From Verrucomicrobiota bacterium (lineage in GTDB: Bacteria > Verrucomicrobiota > Verrucomicrobiia > Limisphaerales > UBA9464), in the NCBI GenBank assembly GCA_947471985.1, contig CANIZL010000010.1, positions 1 through 64,000 of the forward strand: a stretch of DNA of 64,000 nucleotides, in the 5' to 3' direction. The notes beneath the pieces are model-generated. The model worked only from the letters and a program-made list of their open reading frames with translations. It did no database searches and had not been told where the DNA came from. The translations under genes were made by a program, and so were the position numbers. Of the stretch, positions 26,187-35,537 are shown piece after piece; within the stretch, counting starts at the first letter, position 1, and the number at the start of each line of letters is the position of its first letter.

Positions 26187-28010
26187 TCAAACGGTCAGAT
26201 TGGCCGGCTCGATCTGGTCGATGCGCAGCCGGCGCCGCGACGGCTCGTCGCCGCCGAATTGAACCTCCGTGCCGACCGGCTTGTACATCAGCGATTGTGC
26301 CAAGGGCGACATATAGCTGAGCCGACTGTTGTCGGGATCGCCGTCCCAGGCACCCACGAGCGTGTACACATCCGTCCGGCCGGCGGTCATGTCCGTGACG
26401 GTGACCTTGGTGCCCGGGCTGACGACGTCGGTGCGGGGATTGACGAAATCCGTGCCCCGAGCGCGGCTCAATTCACGTTCGATTTCACCCTTGCGGCGGT
26501 TCAGGACTTTCTGGGTCTCCTTGGCGGACTTGTACTCGTGATTCTCGCGCAAGTCCCCGTAACTCCGGGCCAGGGCGATGTCCTTGACGTTGGCCGGGAT
26601 GTCCTTCTCCACGAGCTTCTGGTACTCGGACTTGCGGCGCTCGAGGCTCGGCCAGCTGACCAGAATCGTGTGATCCTCCTTCTTGTCGCCGCCGGTGATC
26701 ATGCTCTGCACCTGCGGATAGACCCGAACAATGCGCGCCAGGAGCGACCGCTTGTCCATGTCGTCAAACACGGGCGACAACTGGAGATTCCGGGTGAGAT
26801 CGCGAACGACTTCCACGTCGGCGGAGCCGATCAGTTCCGGGAGCAATTCCTGATCTTCCAGGATGAAATCGTGGAGGCGGGTGGTCTTGCGTTCGTTGAA
26901 CGCGTCCCGTTCCATGGCGCTGAGCATCGCCCGGAAGACTTCGGGTCCGAGGATGTCCGCGAAGTGATCGCCCCGTTCCTTGCCAAGCCAGAGGAGCAGT
27001 TCGCTGGCGGCGCCGTGCTGACTGATGAGCTTGGCGAGGGTTTCCTTGAGCAAGGGACCCTTCTTGTCCACGAGCAGGATGCGGGCACATTCCCCGGCGA
27101 GTTTGGCGGGTACCAGATTGAGCATCAGGACCACCAGCGACGACCACTCGGGGTTGTGATCGCGGAAGGATTCCAGCGCCCGACGATGCTTGGGGGTGGC
27201 GAGCTCGGTGAAGAACTCCACGAGGCGCGGGTTGAGGGACCAGACATCCTTGGCCAGGAGCTCATCCGGGGCCGCCTCCGGGAGGCTGGCGGCAGACCGG
27301 AGGTCATCGCGCAGGAAAATCGCTTCCAGAGCCAGAGCCGTCTGGGTGTGCAGATGCGACCGGATATCGTGGTTCAAGGTGGCCAGCACCTCGTTCAGCA
27401 TCTGCTTGTCGCGGATGTCATCGACGCTCTTCAGCATCTCGGCCACGACCGTCAGCTTGTTCTTCAAGCCCCGGGCGGTCTTGAAATCACTGCCCAATCG
27501 ATCGCCGATGCCGACCTCGGCCTCGGTGAACAGAATCGCATCGGTCTTCTTGGCGGGCACCGTGAAGTGTCCGTCGCGCTTCATTTCCGAACGCGCCACT
27601 TCCCACCACTTCTTCCAGTCGGAACCAATGACGTCGGGGACCAAGGCGTTCATGATCTGGTCGGCGCTGGCCTTGCCACCCATGGAACGGAGGACGGTTT
27701 TCACCACCGCCAGGTGATGGAGCGCGGCCTCCTGCTTCAATCCGGCCAGGTCCGTGTGCTTGCGCACCAGGATGTGATCGGGCGTGATCGCCTTCAGGCT
27801 TTCCGCCGAAAACACCAGATCCATGGTGTGCCCCGCCTTGGTGATGAAATCGATATTCAGGCGGCCGAGGGCGGCATCGAGGGCGGTAATCCGGCCGAAA
27901 CCCCAGCTCTTGTGCTGGCAAAAGCCCGCTTGCACGAGCGCAAGCAGCGGTTCGATATGCTGTTTCTGAATCTTTCCGGCGGCGACCAGTTTTTCGAGTT
28001 CGTCTCTCAT
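26187..28010 (-). CDS. GreA/GreB-family transcript cleavage factor with long N-terminal extension
   Basis: 607 residues, against about 160 for ordinary GreA. The last about 145 residues form the Gre module: coiled-coil part with the catalytic tip motif GDLRENHEY and EYKSAKETQ, followed by the FKBP-like C-terminal domain (SPGTKVTVTD, SPLAQSLMYKPVGTEV). The N-terminal about 460 residues are helical, with an early KSWGFGRI segment resembling the beta-barrel opening found in the large chlamydial GreA. It is expected to rescue backtracked RNA polymerase; the extra part may contact polymerase or ribosomes. Divergent from rsmB with 56 bp between starts. The ATG at MRDELEK was selected. Confidence 0.87.
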   Translation of the reverse strand: MRDELEKLVAAGKIQKQHIEPLLALVQAGFCQHKSWGFGRITALDAALGRLNIDFITKAGHTMDLVFSAESLKAITPDHILVRKHTDLAGLKQEAALHHLAVVKTVLRSMGGKASADQIMNALVPDVIGSDWKKWWEVARSEMKRDGHFTVPAKKTDAILFTEAEVGIGDRLGSDFKTARGLKNKLTVVAEMLKSVDDIRDKQMLNEVLATLNHDIRSHLHTQTALALEAIFLRDDLRSAASLPEAAPDELLAKDVWSLNPRLVEFFTELATPKHRRALESFRDHNPEWSSLVVLMLNLVPAKLAGECARILLVDKKGPLLKETLAKLISQHGAASELLLWLGKERGDHFADILGPEVFRAMLSAMERDAFNERKTTRLHDFILEDQELLPELIGSADVEVVRDLTRNLQLSPVFDDMDKRSLLARIVRVYPQVQSMITGGDKKEDHTILVSWPSLERRKSEYQKLVEKDIPANVKDIALARSYGDLRENHEYKSAKETQKVLNRRKGEIERELSRARGTDFVNPRTDVVSPGTKVTVTDMTAGRTDVYTLVGAWDGDPDNSRLSYMSPLAQSLMYKPVGTEVQFGGDEPSRRRLRIDQIEPANLTV

Positions 28011-28066
28011 GGCAAAAGTAGGCGGTAGCAAGTGACGTTTCCGTTTCTGGCTGACACAATGGCCGG

Positions 28067-29374
28067 ATGGGAGCGACTAGACCAAGAATAATCGCCTATC
28101 ATGCGTTGCGCCGCTTGGAAGTCCCCGGGGACTTCCTGGAGCATCGGCTGGAGGCAGATGCGGATTTTCGTGCCCTGCCGCCCGATGATCGGCGGCTGGC
28201 GCAGGAGCTGGTATTCGGCGTTTTGCGACGCCGGGCGACGCTCGACTGGCTGGTGCAGCGGCGTACCGACGGGCGTCGGCAACGCCCGGAGATCCGCATC
28301 CTCCTGCACCTCGGACTCTACCAACTGCTCTACCTGGACCGGATTCCCGCGCACGCCGCCGTACACGAAACGGTGGAGCTGGCCCGGGCCGGCGGCTTGT
28401 CGGCCCAAACCGGATTTCTGAACGCCGTGCTCCGCGGGACCGTGCGGGACCTGCCGGCCACCCGTCAGGCGCTTGCCGATCTGGCCGCCACGGATCCGGC
28501 CACCGCCACCTCGCATCCGGCGTGGTTGGTCGACCGTTGGCGCGAAATCCTGACTCCCCCCGATTTGGCCCGGCTGTTGGAACTTAACAATCTGCCGCCT
28601 CCAACCTTCGCCCGGGTCAACCGGCTGCGGACCGACGCCGCGGCCCTGGCCCGCGTCTGGGAGGCCGAAGGGGTGCGGGCGACGGCGCGGGAATTTCCCT
28701 GGTCGGGACCCGAGCAGCTCTTTGAATTGCAGGAGCACCCGTCGCTGGCATCCCTGGGCAGCTTCCAGCGGGGCGAATTCTACGTGCAGGATCCCAGCAC
28801 CCTCCTCGCCGTGACCCTGCTCGATCCCCAGCCCGGGGAATCCATCCTGGATGCCTGCGCCGCGCCCGGGGGCAAAACCACGCTCATCGCCAGTCGTCTG
28901 CAAAACCGCGGCCGGATCCAAGCCGAGGACGTCAGCCCGGACCGCTTGCGGTTGGTCGAGGAGAATGTGGCCCGGCTCGGAGTGACGTGTGTCGTAGTGA
29001 AAGCCGTTTCGGCGAACCCCGATCCGGCGGGTGAAGCGGAGACGGCGCTGTTCGACCGGATCCTGATCGATGCCCCGTGTTCCAATACCGGGGTGTTCCG
29101 GCGACGGGTCGAAGCCCGCTGGCGTCTGCAGCCGGACGTGCTCGAGCGTCTGCGGCGGGAGCAGGCCGAAATTCTCCACGCCGTGAGTCGACGGGTGCGG
29201 CCGGGCGGCGTGCTGGTCTATTCCACGTGCAGTCTCGAGCGTGAGGAGAACGCGGCACAGGTGTCCGAGTTTTTAAGTCGCGAGTCCGCCTTCGAATGGG
29301 AGGCCAGCCAGGAAGTGCTGCCCTGGCGCGACGGCGTGGACGGGGCCTTCGCCGCCCGTTTGCGGCGGAAATAG
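28067..29374 (+). CDS. rsmB: 16S rRNA (cytosine-967-C5)-methyltransferase RsmB
   Basis: 435 residues. Methylates a cytosine in helix 31 of 16S rRNA with SAM. The N-terminal about 130 residues are the NusB-like RNA-binding domain (ELVFGVLRRRATLDWL, IPAHAAVHETVELAR). The Rossmann domain carries DACAAPGGKT (262-271), and the two family cysteines are in DAPCSNTG (Cys338) and STCS (Cys388). Its length is normal. No fmt or def gene precedes it. The start is the first ATG of the frame, next to the divergent Gre-type gene, so a promoter must lie in the 56-bp gap. Confidence 0.94.
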   Translation: MGATRPRIIAYHALRRLEVPGDFLEHRLEADADFRALPPDDRRLAQELVFGVLRRRATLDWLVQRRTDGRRQRPEIRILLHLGLYQLLYLDRIPAHAAVHETVELARAGGLSAQTGFLNAVLRGTVRDLPATRQALADLAATDPATATSHPAWLVDRWREILTPPDLARLLELNNLPPPTFARVNRLRTDAAALARVWEAEGVRATAREFPWSGPEQLFELQEHPSLASLGSFQRGEFYVQDPSTLLAVTLLDPQPGESILDACAAPGGKTTLIASRLQNRGRIQAEDVSPDRLRLVEENVARLGVTCVVVKAVSANPDPAGEAETALFDRILIDAPCSNTGVFRRRVEARWRLQPDVLERLRREQAEILHAVSRRVRPGGVLVYSTCSLEREENAAQVSEFLSRESAFEWEASQEVLPWRDGVDGAFAARLRRK

Positions 29375-29466
29375 GGCGCAGTCGGACCGGCGAACGTTCG
29401 GGGCGGAAGCGACGGCGATGAGTCCCGGCCCGGCCTGGTCCGGAGCCGGGAGTCACCCAAAGGCAA

Positions 29467-30999
29467 ATGATGAAGACCGATGTTCAAACTCCGGGCCGCC
29501 GGGAAATCAGTTCCGTGCGGGCCGCCCTGCCGTGGATGGTTGGCGCGGTCGGCGCCTTCCATCTCGCGTTTCATCTGTCCCCGGTCTGGTGGTTGGTCCT
29601 CGGCTATTTGGGATGTCTGTTTGAACTCCGGCGGCTCGCCACGGCACGGCACGCATTCTACCTGGGGCTGGTCGTCGGTCTCGGCGTGTTTGTTCCGGCG
29701 ACGACCTTTTTGTGGACGATTTTCAGTGCGGCGGCGATTCCGCTCTGGTGCATCCTGGCACTCTTTCACGCCGTCTTTCTGCTCGCGCTGCAGCAGGTGG
29801 AAACCCGTTGGGGGGGACGCTGGGCGGTGGTCCTCGCGCCCATCCTGTGGTGTGGTATCGAATATTTTCGCAGTGAAGTCTGGTGGCTGCGGTTTTCATG
29901 GCTGACCGCGGGGAGCCTGCTCGGGGCGGACCAGGCCCACTGGCTGCGAACCCTGGGCGTTTACGGTGCCGGGGCGGTCTTCATGGCGTTTGTCGCCGTC
30001 GGACTCGGCTGGCCGATGACCGGCAAACACCCCCAATTGCGACGGGGCGGCGTCCTCCTGCTCACCGTATTCTGTGTCGGATTGCTACCCCGCCTCCCCG
30101 CCGGTCCGAGTCCCCGGGGCGGCGAACGCGTAACGGTCGGCGGAGTCCAGTTGGAGTTCCCCGGGGTCCCGGAGGTCGTGGCGGCACTCGACGCTCTGAT
30201 CCGGGAACGCCCGCAGGTGCAGCTCATCGTGCTCAGTGAATACACCTTCGACGGACCGATCCCCGCCAACGTCCGGCAATGGTGTCGCAAGCATGGCAAA
30301 TGGTTGGTCGCCGGCGGCAAGCAACCCATCGACTCCGCCAGCCCGGCGGACGACAAGGGTCGGCCCCGGCAACTAAGTCTGGGCTCGGGCGGCGCGGCGG
30401 AGAGCTATTACAACACGGCCTTCGTGGTGAGTACGAACGGCGAAGTGGTTTTTTCCCAGGCCAAGTCGCGCCCCATTCAGTTCTTCAAGGATGGCGAACC
30501 GGCACCGGAACAGCGGCTATGGGACTCGCCCTGGGGCCGCCTCGGCATTGCGATCTGTTACGACGTCAGTTACCGGCAGGTGATGGATCGATTGGTCCGG
30601 ATGGGCGCCCAAGCGCTGATTGTTCCAACGATGGACGTCGAACAGTGGGGTGACGCGGAACATCGGCTGAACGCGCGGATGGCCGTGCTCCGGGCGGCGG
30701 AGTACCAACTGCCCCTGTTTCGCGTCGCGAGTTCGGGCATCTCGCAACTGGTGGGTCCCGAGGGACGGACCCAGGCAACGGCCGCGTTTCCCGGCGCGGG
30801 TGATCGAATTTTTGGTGAGCTGCAACCGGTACCGTCGGGCGGCCGGATTCCCCTCGATGCCGGACTGGCGCCGGGTTGCCTCTATCTGTCAGGAGCCGCC
30901 CTGGCCGCCCTTGGTTGGAGTTCCCGACGGAGCTGGCGGTCGTCAGCCGGTCGGGCCGTGACCGATGCGAAACCGCCGAATGCAGAAGAACATGACTGA
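29467..30999 (+). CDS. Apolipoprotein N-acyltransferase-like (Lnt/nitrilase) membrane protein
   Basis: 510 residues: six or more membrane helices in the first about 210 residues, then a nitrilase-fold domain. The catalytic triad reads Glu258 in LSEYTF, Lys333 in QAKSRPIQF and Cys364 in AICYDVSY, as in Lnt, which adds the third acyl chain to lipoproteins in the inner membrane. The context differs from standard Lnt (no PFGE after the lysine; an extra C-terminal hydrophobic segment near 475-490). It may be the true Lnt of this organism or a side branch acting on another amine. A conventional Lnt elsewhere in the genome would decide. Two adjacent ATG codons can start it. Confidence 0.75.
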   Translation: MMKTDVQTPGRREISSVRAALPWMVGAVGAFHLAFHLSPVWWLVLGYLGCLFELRRLATARHAFYLGLVVGLGVFVPATTFLWTIFSAAAIPLWCILALFHAVFLLALQQVETRWGGRWAVVLAPILWCGIEYFRSEVWWLRFSWLTAGSLLGADQAHWLRTLGVYGAGAVFMAFVAVGLGWPMTGKHPQLRRGGVLLLTVFCVGLLPRLPAGPSPRGGERVTVGGVQLEFPGVPEVVAALDALIRERPQVQLIVLSEYTFDGPIPANVRQWCRKHGKWLVAGGKQPIDSASPADDKGRPRQLSLGSGGAAESYYNTAFVVSTNGEVVFSQAKSRPIQFFKDGEPAPEQRLWDSPWGRLGIAICYDVSYRQVMDRLVRMGAQALIVPTMDVEQWGDAEHRLNARMAVLRAAEYQLPLFRVASSGISQLVGPEGRTQATAAFPGAGDRIFGELQPVPSGGRIPLDAGLAPGCLYLSGAALAALGWSSRRSWRSSAGRAVTDAKPPNAEEHD

Positions 31000-31132
31000 T
31001 TCCCAACGTGAACCGACAACGCAGCCTTGGACCCGGGTCTGGGCGAAGGTTCGACCCCGTCCGTTTCATCGTCGGCGGGCGCCGCTCGGACTGCAGCTTG
31101 CCCGCTGGGGCGATGTCTCTACCGTAGACGCG

Positions 31133-32092
31133 ATGATTCGTAATTCCGGGTGGGCTTTGTTGGCGTGGGCCTGGGTGGGACTGCACAGCGTGCAGGCACA
31201 GGTGGAGCTCAAGATTGAGGTGCCGCAAACCCAGTTCCTGGCGGGTGAGCGCCTGGATACCGTGGCCCGGTTCAGCAATTTTTCCGGCAGCCCCATCACT
31301 CTCGGAAAGGAACCCGGCTGGCTGCGGTTTCACGTGGAAGATCGCTCGGGCGTGGTGGTCAACAAACTGAGCGAAGTGGAGGAATCCGGCGCCTTCCCCT
31401 TGCAACCGGTCGAACGCGGCAGCCTGCGCTTTGATCTGGAGCCGCACTTCAAACTGGATCAGCCCGGCCGCTACCGCGTTTACGCCGTGGCGCAACTTCC
31501 CGGCGGCGAGGAAATCACCAGCCCGGCCGCCACCTTCGAAATCGTCCGCGGCAATCGGGTGGCGGAACAAGCCTACGGATTCAACGCCCCCGATGGCCCC
31601 GAACGACGCAAATTCATCCTGCACCAGGTCAATTATCTCCGCGAGGTCCTGCTCTACGTGCGGTGCTGTGACGAACGCGAAGCGACGACCTATAAAGTGA
31701 CCCGCCTGGGCCGGACCGTGAGCTACACGCAGCCGCAGGAATTTCTCGACTCTGAAAGCCGCTGGCACGTGCTCCATCAGTTTGGCCGGACCGAGTATGG
31801 CTATCATGTCTTCGGTCCGGACGGCGCGCTGGAAGTACGGCAGACCTACGTCATCACCGATCGCCGCCCGCAATTGCGTGTGAATGATACCGGGAAAATC
31901 GCCGTCATCGGTGGCGCACGTCGTCCTTCGGTCGATGACTTTCCAGCGGCCCCCGCCGGCAAGATCGAGGAAGTGGCGCCGTTCACTCCCGATGACAAAC
32001 CGAAGCTCGAACGCAAGCCGGATCCTGAAGACCTCCCCAAGAAGGCTCCCAAGGCTGCCAAGACTCCCAAGCCTTCGGCGAAAAAGCCTTGA
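31133..32092 (+). CDS. Exported protein of unknown function
   Basis: 319 residues with a signal peptide (about 1-22, cleaved after VQA). The mature part begins with an immunoglobulin-like beta region (VELKIEVPQTQF, DTVARFSNFSG, RFHVEDRSG, YRVYAVAQLP), then a mixed domain with a Cys pair in LYVRCCDER, and ends in a Lys/Pro/Ala-rich tail. It is followed after 22 bp by an outer-membrane DUF481 gene, so both probably belong to one envelope unit. No enzyme motif seen. The ATG at MIRNSG is the only start that places the signal peptide correctly. Confidence 0.75.
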   Translation: MIRNSGWALLAWAWVGLHSVQAQVELKIEVPQTQFLAGERLDTVARFSNFSGSPITLGKEPGWLRFHVEDRSGVVVNKLSEVEESGAFPLQPVERGSLRFDLEPHFKLDQPGRYRVYAVAQLPGGEEITSPAATFEIVRGNRVAEQAYGFNAPDGPERRKFILHQVNYLREVLLYVRCCDEREATTYKVTRLGRTVSYTQPQEFLDSESRWHVLHQFGRTEYGYHVFGPDGALEVRQTYVITDRRPQLRVNDTGKIAVIGGARRPSVDDFPAAPAGKIEEVAPFTPDDKPKLERKPDPEDLPKKAPKAAKTPKPSAKKP

Positions 32093-32114
32093 GGGCGGTC
32101 AGTTGAGCGGCTGG

Positions 32115-33239
32115 ATGCGACGGTGGTTGGGTGCCGGTGGCCGGGGCCTCGCCGGGTGGATGGCCGTGTTGGCCGTGGCCCACGGCTCCCCGTGGATTCT
32201 GCATTTGAAAAGCGGCGATCGCCTAACGGGGGAGATCGTCGCGGAAAATTCGGAACGTCTCGTTTTGAAATCGTCCCAGCTGGGACGGATCAAGGTGCCC
32301 CTGGCGGAGATCGATCACCGCGAGGATCCGACGGCCGCGAAGCCCGCCGCGAGCCCTGCCGCACCCGCTGCACCTGCCGTGGCCGCAGTGGCCGCCAAAC
32401 CGCTCCCCACGGCGGCGCCCGCCCCAGCATCTGCGACGAACACTGCGGCGAAATCATCCACTCCGATCGTGGTGGGCCTCACGAACGCCCCGGCGCTGGC
32501 CTGGTTGATCCCCGGATGGGTCCGCCCGCTGATGACCAACTGGCACGGGAACGTCCAGCTCGGCATGGACCTCGGATTCGGTACCGCCGATCGCCAGACC
32601 TTCTATGCCAACGCGAACCTGACCCACGCCTACGATCGATTCCGCAACAACATCAGCCTGCGGTCGGCTTACGGCATCGCGGAATCACCGGTTTCGGTGG
32701 CCACACCCAGTGGATCCGTGCAAACCGCGAATTCGCTGGAAGGGTCGTGGAAGACCGACTTCGATCTGGGCAAGCTGCGGAAGATTTACTTGTACCATCA
32801 AACGGGCGCTGGCTTCGATGAGATCCGGCGTTACAATCTGCGCTTCGAGGAGGGCGCCGGATTGGGATACAAGTTGATTGATCGCCCGCGCCTGAAGCTG
32901 AACACCGAAATGGGTGGTCAGTACCAGCATCTGACCTACCTCAATGGCTCCCGCTTCCTGCCTTTCCTGCCGGATCACGACACGTTTTCCATTCGCGTGG
33001 GCGAAAATCTCACGTGGAAGGCCTCGGAAAAGCTCAGCATTACCCAACGCCTGCAGATCACACCCAACGTGCAGGACGTCGGCGATTTCCGCGCCCGCTT
33101 CGATCTCAGCATGAGCTATCCGCTGCTGAAACGGGTCACCCTGAGTCTCAACGTCTTTGATGAATATGAAGCGCGCCCGGCCGGCTTGGTGGAGAAGAAT
33201 CAGCTCCAGATTCAGTCCACGGTCGGAATAACCTTCTGA
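32115..33239 (+). CDS. DUF481 outer-membrane protein
   Basis: 374 residues. An N-terminal signal segment is followed by a short SH3-like piece (LKSGDRLTGEIVAEN, LGRIKVPLAEID), an Ala/Pro linker, and a C-terminal domain of about 240 residues made of alternating aromatic beta strands (GNVQLGMDLGFG, FYANANLTHAYDRF, RNNISLRSAYG). It ends in aromatic Phe (STVGITF), as expected of an outer-membrane barrel. This is the DUF481 (YdiY-like) pattern. ATG at MRRWLG was chosen; a TTG four codons earlier is possible. Probably cotranscribed with the preceding exported protein. Confidence 0.82.
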   Translation: MRRWLGAGGRGLAGWMAVLAVAHGSPWILHLKSGDRLTGEIVAENSERLVLKSSQLGRIKVPLAEIDHREDPTAAKPAASPAAPAAPAVAAVAAKPLPTAAPAPASATNTAAKSSTPIVVGLTNAPALAWLIPGWVRPLMTNWHGNVQLGMDLGFGTADRQTFYANANLTHAYDRFRNNISLRSAYGIAESPVSVATPSGSVQTANSLEGSWKTDFDLGKLRKIYLYHQTGAGFDEIRRYNLRFEEGAGLGYKLIDRPRLKLNTEMGGQYQHLTYLNGSRFLPFLPDHDTFSIRVGENLTWKASEKLSITQRLQITPNVQDVGDFRARFDLSMSYPLLKRVTLSLNVFDEYEARPAGLVEKNQLQIQSTVGITF

Positions 33240-33346
33240 GTCTTCTTAATGCCGGCTTAAGGTGAGCTGAGCGAGGGTACCGGAGGTTCCCCCCGGAGCC
33301 ACGGATGGGTTCATGGTCCCGGGGGGTATCCCGGACCGGAAAACCT

Positions 33347-33997
33347 ATGAGACTTTTGGTGGTGGAAGACGAACCGGATCTTCTCGCCAGCCTGACGAAG
33401 GCTTTGCGCGAGGAGGGGTATGCTGTGGATGCCGCCGACGACGGTGAGGCCGGTCTCAGCAAGGCCGAGAACTGGGACTACGACGCCATCGTTCTCGACG
33501 TCATGCTGCCCCGCCTGGATGGCTGGGAGCTGTTACGCCGGTTGCGTCGGACGCGCAAGACGCCCGTGCTTTTGTTGACCGCCCGGGATGCCAGTCGTGA
33601 TCGGGTTCGTGGTTTGGATGCCGGCGCCGACGATTACGTGGTCAAACCCTTCGATCTGGGTGAGCTGCTGGCCCGGGTCCGGGCCTTGATCCGACGGGCG
33701 GCGGGACAGACCAGCAACCTGATCGAGATCGGCCCCGTGACGATCGATACCGCCGCCCGCCGGGTGTTGCGCGACGGCCAGGCGCTGGTCCTCACGGCGC
33801 GCGAGTATGCCCTGGTGGAATTTCTGGCGCTGCATCGGGGTGCGGTGGTGACCCGAACCACGTTGTACGAGCACCTGTTCAACGAGGACGACGACACCTT
33901 TTCCAACCTGCTGGACGTGCATGTATCCAACGTCCGGAAGAAGCTGGGGGCGGATTTCATCACGACCCGGCGGGGACATGGCTATTGCCTCGAATGA
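33347..33997 (+). CDS. OmpR-family response regulator
   Basis: 216 residues. The receiver domain has the acidic pair in VVEDEP, phospho-acceptor Asp51 in VLDVMLP, Thr in LLLTARD and Lys in YVVKPF. The C-terminal winged helix has LTAREYALVEFLA and the recognition region NLLDVHVSNVRKKL, ending at GHGYCLE. DNA-binding transcription regulator, closest in look to the CusR/PcoR/QseB group. Its stop overlaps the kinase start (ATGA), so the two are translated together. The regulon is unknown; the DUF481 gene lies directly upstream. Start chosen at MRLLVV. Confidence 0.94.
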   Translation: MRLLVVEDEPDLLASLTKALREEGYAVDAADDGEAGLSKAENWDYDAIVLDVMLPRLDGWELLRRLRRTRKTPVLLLTARDASRDRVRGLDAGADDYVVKPFDLGELLARVRALIRRAAGQTSNLIEIGPVTIDTAARRVLRDGQALVLTAREYALVEFLALHRGAVVTRTTLYEHLFNEDDDTFSNLLDVHVSNVRKKLGADFITTRRGHGYCLE

Positions 33998-35448
33998 AAG
34001 GCTTCGCCTCCATCCGTTGGCGCCTGCAGATCTGGCACGGATTGATTCTGGTGCTGGTGCTGGCGGGCTTCGGGATCACCGCCTGGGAATTGGTGCGGGC
34101 CAACGAACTGCGGCGCATCGATGCGGACCTGAGCGAACGGCGATCCGCGATCCTGGCCTCGCTGCGTCGGGCCCGCGAAGACGGTCCGCCGCCGCGGGGG
34201 CTGCCGCCACTCCGGGGTTCGACGGACGGGGAGGGATCGCGACCACGCGACCGGGGGGAGTTCCCTCCGCCGCCACCGCGGGATTTCCGATTGGGCGGAC
34301 GGGATGTGGGTTTGTTCGAAGGGAGTGACCGGAATGCCTACTACTATGCTCTTTGGGTTCGCGACGGCACGGAGCTCGCCCGTTCCGCCGCCGCACCTCC
34401 CGGTCTCACGCGGCCGGATCCGGCGGCGGCGACGAACACGATCCGTATGATCGGCACCCGCCGCGAGCTCTTCGAGTACACGCGTCCGGGAGAGTGCGTC
34501 CTGGTCGGATTGGACATTGCGCCGCAAATGGCGGGACTGCGGCGTTTCGCGTGGCCTTTATTGCTGGCCGGCGGCGCCATCCTGGCGCTGGGGGTGGCGG
34601 GTGGCGGATGGCTTTTGAATCGGGCGCTGCGGCCCATCGCCCAGATCTCCTCGACCGCCACCAAGATCGCGGTCGGGGATCTTTCCCAACGAATTCCCAT
34701 CGCGGAGACGGAGGATGAACTGGGAGAACTCGCGGGGGTTTTGAATTCCACGTTTGCGCGCCTGGAAACCTCTTTTGCCCAGCAAGCCCGTTTCACAGCC
34801 GACGCGTCCCATGAACTTCGCACGCCGGTGACCGTGCTGTTATCGCAGATTCAAACCACTCTCGCCCGCGAACGCACGGCGACGGAATACCGGGACTTAC
34901 TCGAAGCCTGTCAGCGAACGGCTCAGCGCATGCGACGGCTGATGGAATCCCTGCTGGAGCTGGCCCGGTTTGATGCCGGACAGGAGCCACTGAAGCGCGC
35001 CCCGCTCAATCTTGCGCAGGTGGCAGAGGAAAGTTTGGAGCTCATCCAACCGCTCGCGGCGGACCGGGGTTTGAAGCTCGGCACGGACCTGTCGACCGCC
35101 CGGTGCGAAGGCGATGCCAGCCGTCTGGGCCAGGTCATTACCAACCTCCTCACCAACGCGGTGCAGTACAACCGGAGCGGCGGCGAGATCCGGGTCACCA
35201 CTGGGACCGACCAGGAGTCGGCGATGCTGCGGGTGCAAGATACCGGTGTCGGCATGGCGCCGGCGGATTGCGAACGGGTTTTTGAACGCTTTTTCCGGGT
35301 CGATGCCGCCCGCACGACCGGGGCGGGGCGAACTGGATTGGGACTGGCGATCGTCAAAGCGATCGTGGAGGCGCACGGTGGGACGGTGTCGGTCAGCAGC
35401 GTTCCGGGTGAAGGCACGGTTTTCACCGTGCGCCTGCCACGGCGTTGA
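33994..35448 (+). CDS. Membrane sensor histidine kinase
   Basis: 484 residues. Transmembrane helices at about 17-35 and 185-207 enclose a periplasmic sensor of about 150 residues that contains a Pro/Arg/Gly-rich stretch (63-100). Then a HAMP domain (208-260), the dimerisation helix with phospho-acceptor His273 in SHELRTPV, and the ATPase domain (N box TNLLTNAVQYNRSG, G1 VQDTGVGM, G2 GRTGLGLAIVKAIV). Partner of the preceding response regulator by 4-bp overlap. The signal is unknown; the short Pro-rich sensor has no recognised ligand fold, and the kinase resembles the metal-sensing CusS type only in overall plan. Confidence 0.93.
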   Translation: MKGFASIRWRLQIWHGLILVLVLAGFGITAWELVRANELRRIDADLSERRSAILASLRRAREDGPPPRGLPPLRGSTDGEGSRPRDRGEFPPPPPRDFRLGGRDVGLFEGSDRNAYYYALWVRDGTELARSAAAPPGLTRPDPAAATNTIRMIGTRRELFEYTRPGECVLVGLDIAPQMAGLRRFAWPLLLAGGAILALGVAGGGWLLNRALRPIAQISSTATKIAVGDLSQRIPIAETEDELGELAGVLNSTFARLETSFAQQARFTADASHELRTPVTVLLSQIQTTLARERTATEYRDLLEACQRTAQRMRRLMESLLELARFDAGQEPLKRAPLNLAQVAEESLELIQPLAADRGLKLGTDLSTARCEGDASRLGQVITNLLTNAVQYNRSGGEIRVTTGTDQESAMLRVQDTGVGMAPADCERVFERFFRVDAARTTGAGRTGLGLAIVKAIVEAHGGTVSVSSVPGEGTVFTVRLPRR

Positions 35449-35537
35449 ACCGGCGGGTGACGGGCTGATCCGAAGCGCGTGTTTGTCGTTTGATCCGCTC
35501 CAACTCGGTTTAGCGTCCGGCCGGTCTTCGCGAATTT

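Noticed and set aside
26058-28028. Long plus-strand frame opposite the GreA-type gene.
   Set aside because: Composition and lack of motifs; the minus frame ends in an intact Gre module.
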